Positions 18,495 through 20,021 of a stretch of DNA of 20,021 nt are shown one piece after another. The stretch's first letter is position 1; every line of letters starts with the position of its first letter. Source of the stretch: Beroe ovata. Its lineage: Eukaryota; Ctenophora; Nuda; Beroida; Beroidae. The notes under the pieces were generated by a model. It made no database searches. It saw nothing but the letters and a program-made list of their open reading frames with translations, and had not been told where the DNA came from. Both the position numbers and the translations under genes were made by a program. The DNA lies in the NCBI GenBank assembly GCA_946803715.1, contig CAMPET010000168.1:2100-22120 (forward strand), written 5' to 3'.

Positions 18495-18982
18495 TGTTAT
18501 CTGTCCACTGTTTCTTGCGCGCGCGTCGCGCGCAAAAAACAGTGGACAAATAACATCCGGCAAAGCTACTTTTGTCGGACAATGCCAAACCGCTGATGAA
18601 ACCGCTGATGAAAGCCGCGAAGCGGCTTGTGTCTGAGAATAAGTTTGCGTCTGAGATCGAGAATATGTTTGCGCCGCGCGCGCGAAACGAAATTCTCGAC
18701 AGGGTCTATTATTGTAGGATTTCACCCTACCCTTGCTGGCGGGATTTTATCCTCGGGGCGGATGCCGGATTGAAAATCGCGCGCACCGAGGGTAGGGTAA
18801 AATCCTACAAGGTCTATTAATATTTGTCGATCGATGATAGATCCTGTCGAGAACTTCGCTTCGCGCGCGCGCGGCGCAAACTTATTCTCAGACAGGAATA
18901 ACTTGCTGACGCAAGCCGCTTCGCGGCTTGCATCAGCGGTTTGGCTTCGCCCGAAAAATTAATATTATCGCGTCGACGCGAT
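18495..18982. mobile_element. CpG-rich foldback element, non-coding (MITE-like)
   Basis: A long inverted repeat: the left arm 18584-18732 pairs with the right arm 18790-18945 around a 57-base centre. Matching blocks in order are GCCAAACCGCTGATG, AAGCCGCGAAGCGGCTTG, GAGAATAAGTTTGCG, CCGCGCGCGCG, TTCTCGACAGG and TGTAGGATTT(C/T)ACCCTACCC, each with its reverse complement in the other arm. The left arm has a second copy of AAACCGCTGATG. Separate hairpins flank it: 18495-18555 (arms of about 28 bases around GCGCGCGTCGCGCGC) and a 16-base perfect palindrome ATCGCGTCGACGCGAT (18967-18982). There is no transposase ORF, and the CpG richness contrasts sharply with the AT-rich surroundings. It fits a non-autonomous foldback or MITE-type element; exact ends and a target duplication were not found. 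Confidence 0.8.
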
Positions 18983-19144
18983 CGACAAACCCTTCCCGTA
19001 ATCAAGCGTAATCGTTTAGAAGCCCTCTCCCCCTGGCCTCGACTGATTACGTGATATGTGACGAACTCTAAGTGCGTCTATGGTTTAACTTTAAGCGCGG
19101 CCGTTAAATTTGAGCGTCATCAATTGCAAAACAAACCCTTATCC

Positions 19145-19330
19145 ATGTCCACTCATGATCATGATTATGAATTCACAAAAGTGGAAATATGGAAATTGAT
19201 GATGAGGGCGGGGTTGTCATGGCGATCATGCTGTGCAGTTGCACAATGTGTTTGCGGCGTTTTGTCACTTAACTGCTCATTTCTCGTCCTCTTTCATCCT
19301 GAAATTGAAAATAAAACTGGGATTACTTTG
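19145..19330 (+). CDS. Candidate first coding exon, one membrane segment
   Basis: ATG at 19145 opens 62 codons that end exactly at a GTAAGA donor (19331), phase 0. The peptide has a polar start (MSTHDHDYEFTKVEIWK) and one hydrophobic segment (CCAVAQCVCGVLSLNCSFLV) followed by NKT, a possible glycosylation site. It would be divergent to the TTLL gene, with the foldback element between. No continuing exon was found in the 690 bases to the right, so this may be part of a gene extending past the window or a chance ORF. I do not recognise it. Confidence 0.25.
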
Positions 19331-19363
19331 GTAAGATTATTGATGAACTGACTTCTCAATGGG

Positions 19364-19399
19364 AATATTTGATACAAATACAATATTTGATACAAATAC
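19364..19399. repeat. 18-base direct repeat, two copies
   Basis: AATATTTGATACAAATAC occurs at 19364-19381 and again at 19382-19399 without change. Confidence 0.95.
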
Positions 19400-19621
19400 A
19401 ATAATTTAGGTGAGAGTGCTGTGGCCCGCCTCCCTTTATCGTTGGAGTTAACGTGCAAACAGACTGGCGCCACTCAGCCTGCCTCCCTCGGCCTAACACT
19501 TGTTGACAAAGCCACAGCCAAGTGAAAATAGCTCGGAGTGAAGCACGAAGCGGGGATAACTCTCTTTGTGTCATCTCTTTCTTCCATCATTGAGTCATCG
19601 TCTTCTGTGGAGTCCATTGCT

Positions 19622-19659
19622 ATCTGGAACAAGTCATCTGATCTGGAACAAGTCATCTG
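19622..19659. repeat. 19-base direct repeat, two copies
   Basis: ATCTGGAACAAGTCATCTG is present twice head to tail. No exon is supported in the surrounding 19400-19720. Confidence 0.95.
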
Positions 19660-19720
19660 ATTCAGATTCGAGGTTCATGTCTCGACTTGATAGGCAAATC
19701 TTAAGCGCTGAATTATCAGT

Positions 19721-19846
19721 GTTCTTCGTTTCTTGTCTTTGCTCTGCTTATCTGTTCTTCGTCTTTGCTCTTCTTATCTGTTCTTCATCTTTGTTCTTCA
19801 TCTTTGTTCTTCATCTCTGTTCTTCGTCTTTGGTCTTCGTCTTTGC
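19721..19846. repeat. Pyrimidine-rich 13-base tandem repeat
   Basis: About nine degenerate copies of GTTCTTC(A/G)TCTTT, some expanded by CTCTTCTTATCT. They pass directly into the pentanucleotide array to the right. The translated frames give Ser/Leu/Phe-rich false ORFs. Confidence 0.9.
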
Positions 19847-20021
19847 TTCACTTTACTCTACTTTACTTCACTTCACTTCACTAAACTTCACTTCACTTCA
19901 CTTCACTTCACTTCACCTTGCACCACTTCACTTCACTTCACCTCACTTGGCTTGACATCACTTGACTTGACTTGACTTGACTTGACTTGACTTGACTTCA
20001 CCTCACTTCACTTCACTTCAC
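19847..20021. repeat. Pentanucleotide satellite (TTCAC)n / (TTGAC)n, runs off the window
   Basis: CACTTCACTTCACTT-type repeats, with blocks of TTACT, TTCAC and, from about 19950 to 19997, TTGAC, returning to TTCAC at the edge. The array is in register over most of its length and continues beyond base 20021. Confidence 0.97.

Noticed and set aside
18399-19005. ORFs within the foldback element (18399-18725 -, 18572-18820 +, 18817-19005 -)
   Set aside because: They read through inverted repeat arms, resemble one another because the arms do, and show no protein domain.
19356-19975. ORFs at the right end (19356-19574 -, 19474-19656 -, 19566-19955 +, 19733-19975 +)
   Set aside because: The last two translate the satellite; the first two have no splice context or recognisable domain.
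1-20021. tRNA, rRNA or snRNA genes
   Set aside because: No cloverleaf with A/B boxes and no recognisable rRNA or snRNA core was seen on either strand by eye; a covariance-model scan would be needed to exclude them.

Overview
The window is nuclear DNA of an animal. Genes are split by many short GT-AG introns (about 70 to 1000 bases), several carry introns in conserved domains, and the families are animal-type: an adhesion GPCR with HRM, GAIN and 7TM parts, a DEAF1-like SAND protein, a homeodomain protein, a calbindin/secretagogin-like EF-hand protein and a TTLL3/8-like tubulin glycylase. Gene spacing is tight and the non-coding DNA is AT-rich with many microsatellites. This fits an invertebrate with a compact genome, possibly an early-branching one such as a sponge; the sequence alone does not settle the taxon.

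Layout. 127-4549 (+): 16 exons in consistent phase giving the last 715 residues of an adhesion GPCR that starts left of the window. 4550-6100: AT-rich intergenic DNA with X-box-like palindromes, (CA)n and (TATG)n tracts, ending in a CRE-type promoter. 6105-9248 (+): nine-exon EF-hand gene of 310 residues. 9249-9641: short tail-to-tail 3' region. 9642-11773 (-): five-exon homeobox gene, 583 residues, homeodomain at the C-terminus. 11899-12008: CCAAT-rich promoter region. 12552-13346 (-): SAND-domain gene, 264 residues. 14043-14393 (-): small basic protein. 14824-18182 (-): two-exon TTLL glycylase, 1083 residues. 18495-18982: CpG-rich foldback element. 19145-19330 (+): doubtful first exon. 19721-20021: pyrimidine-rich satellite-like repeats.

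The genes do not form a pathway. What links the region is a recurring 14-base imperfect palindrome of the RFX X-box type (like GTTGCCATGGTAAC). It occurs about 18 times, mostly in introns, often next to splice sites, twice inside short tandem arrays, and in one case inside a coding exon of the homeobox gene. The other notable points are an adhesion GPCR whose GPS has lost the His-Leu-Thr cleavage residues, and the large foldback element. All gene models were built by hand from ORFs, splice consensus and phase; no searches were run.
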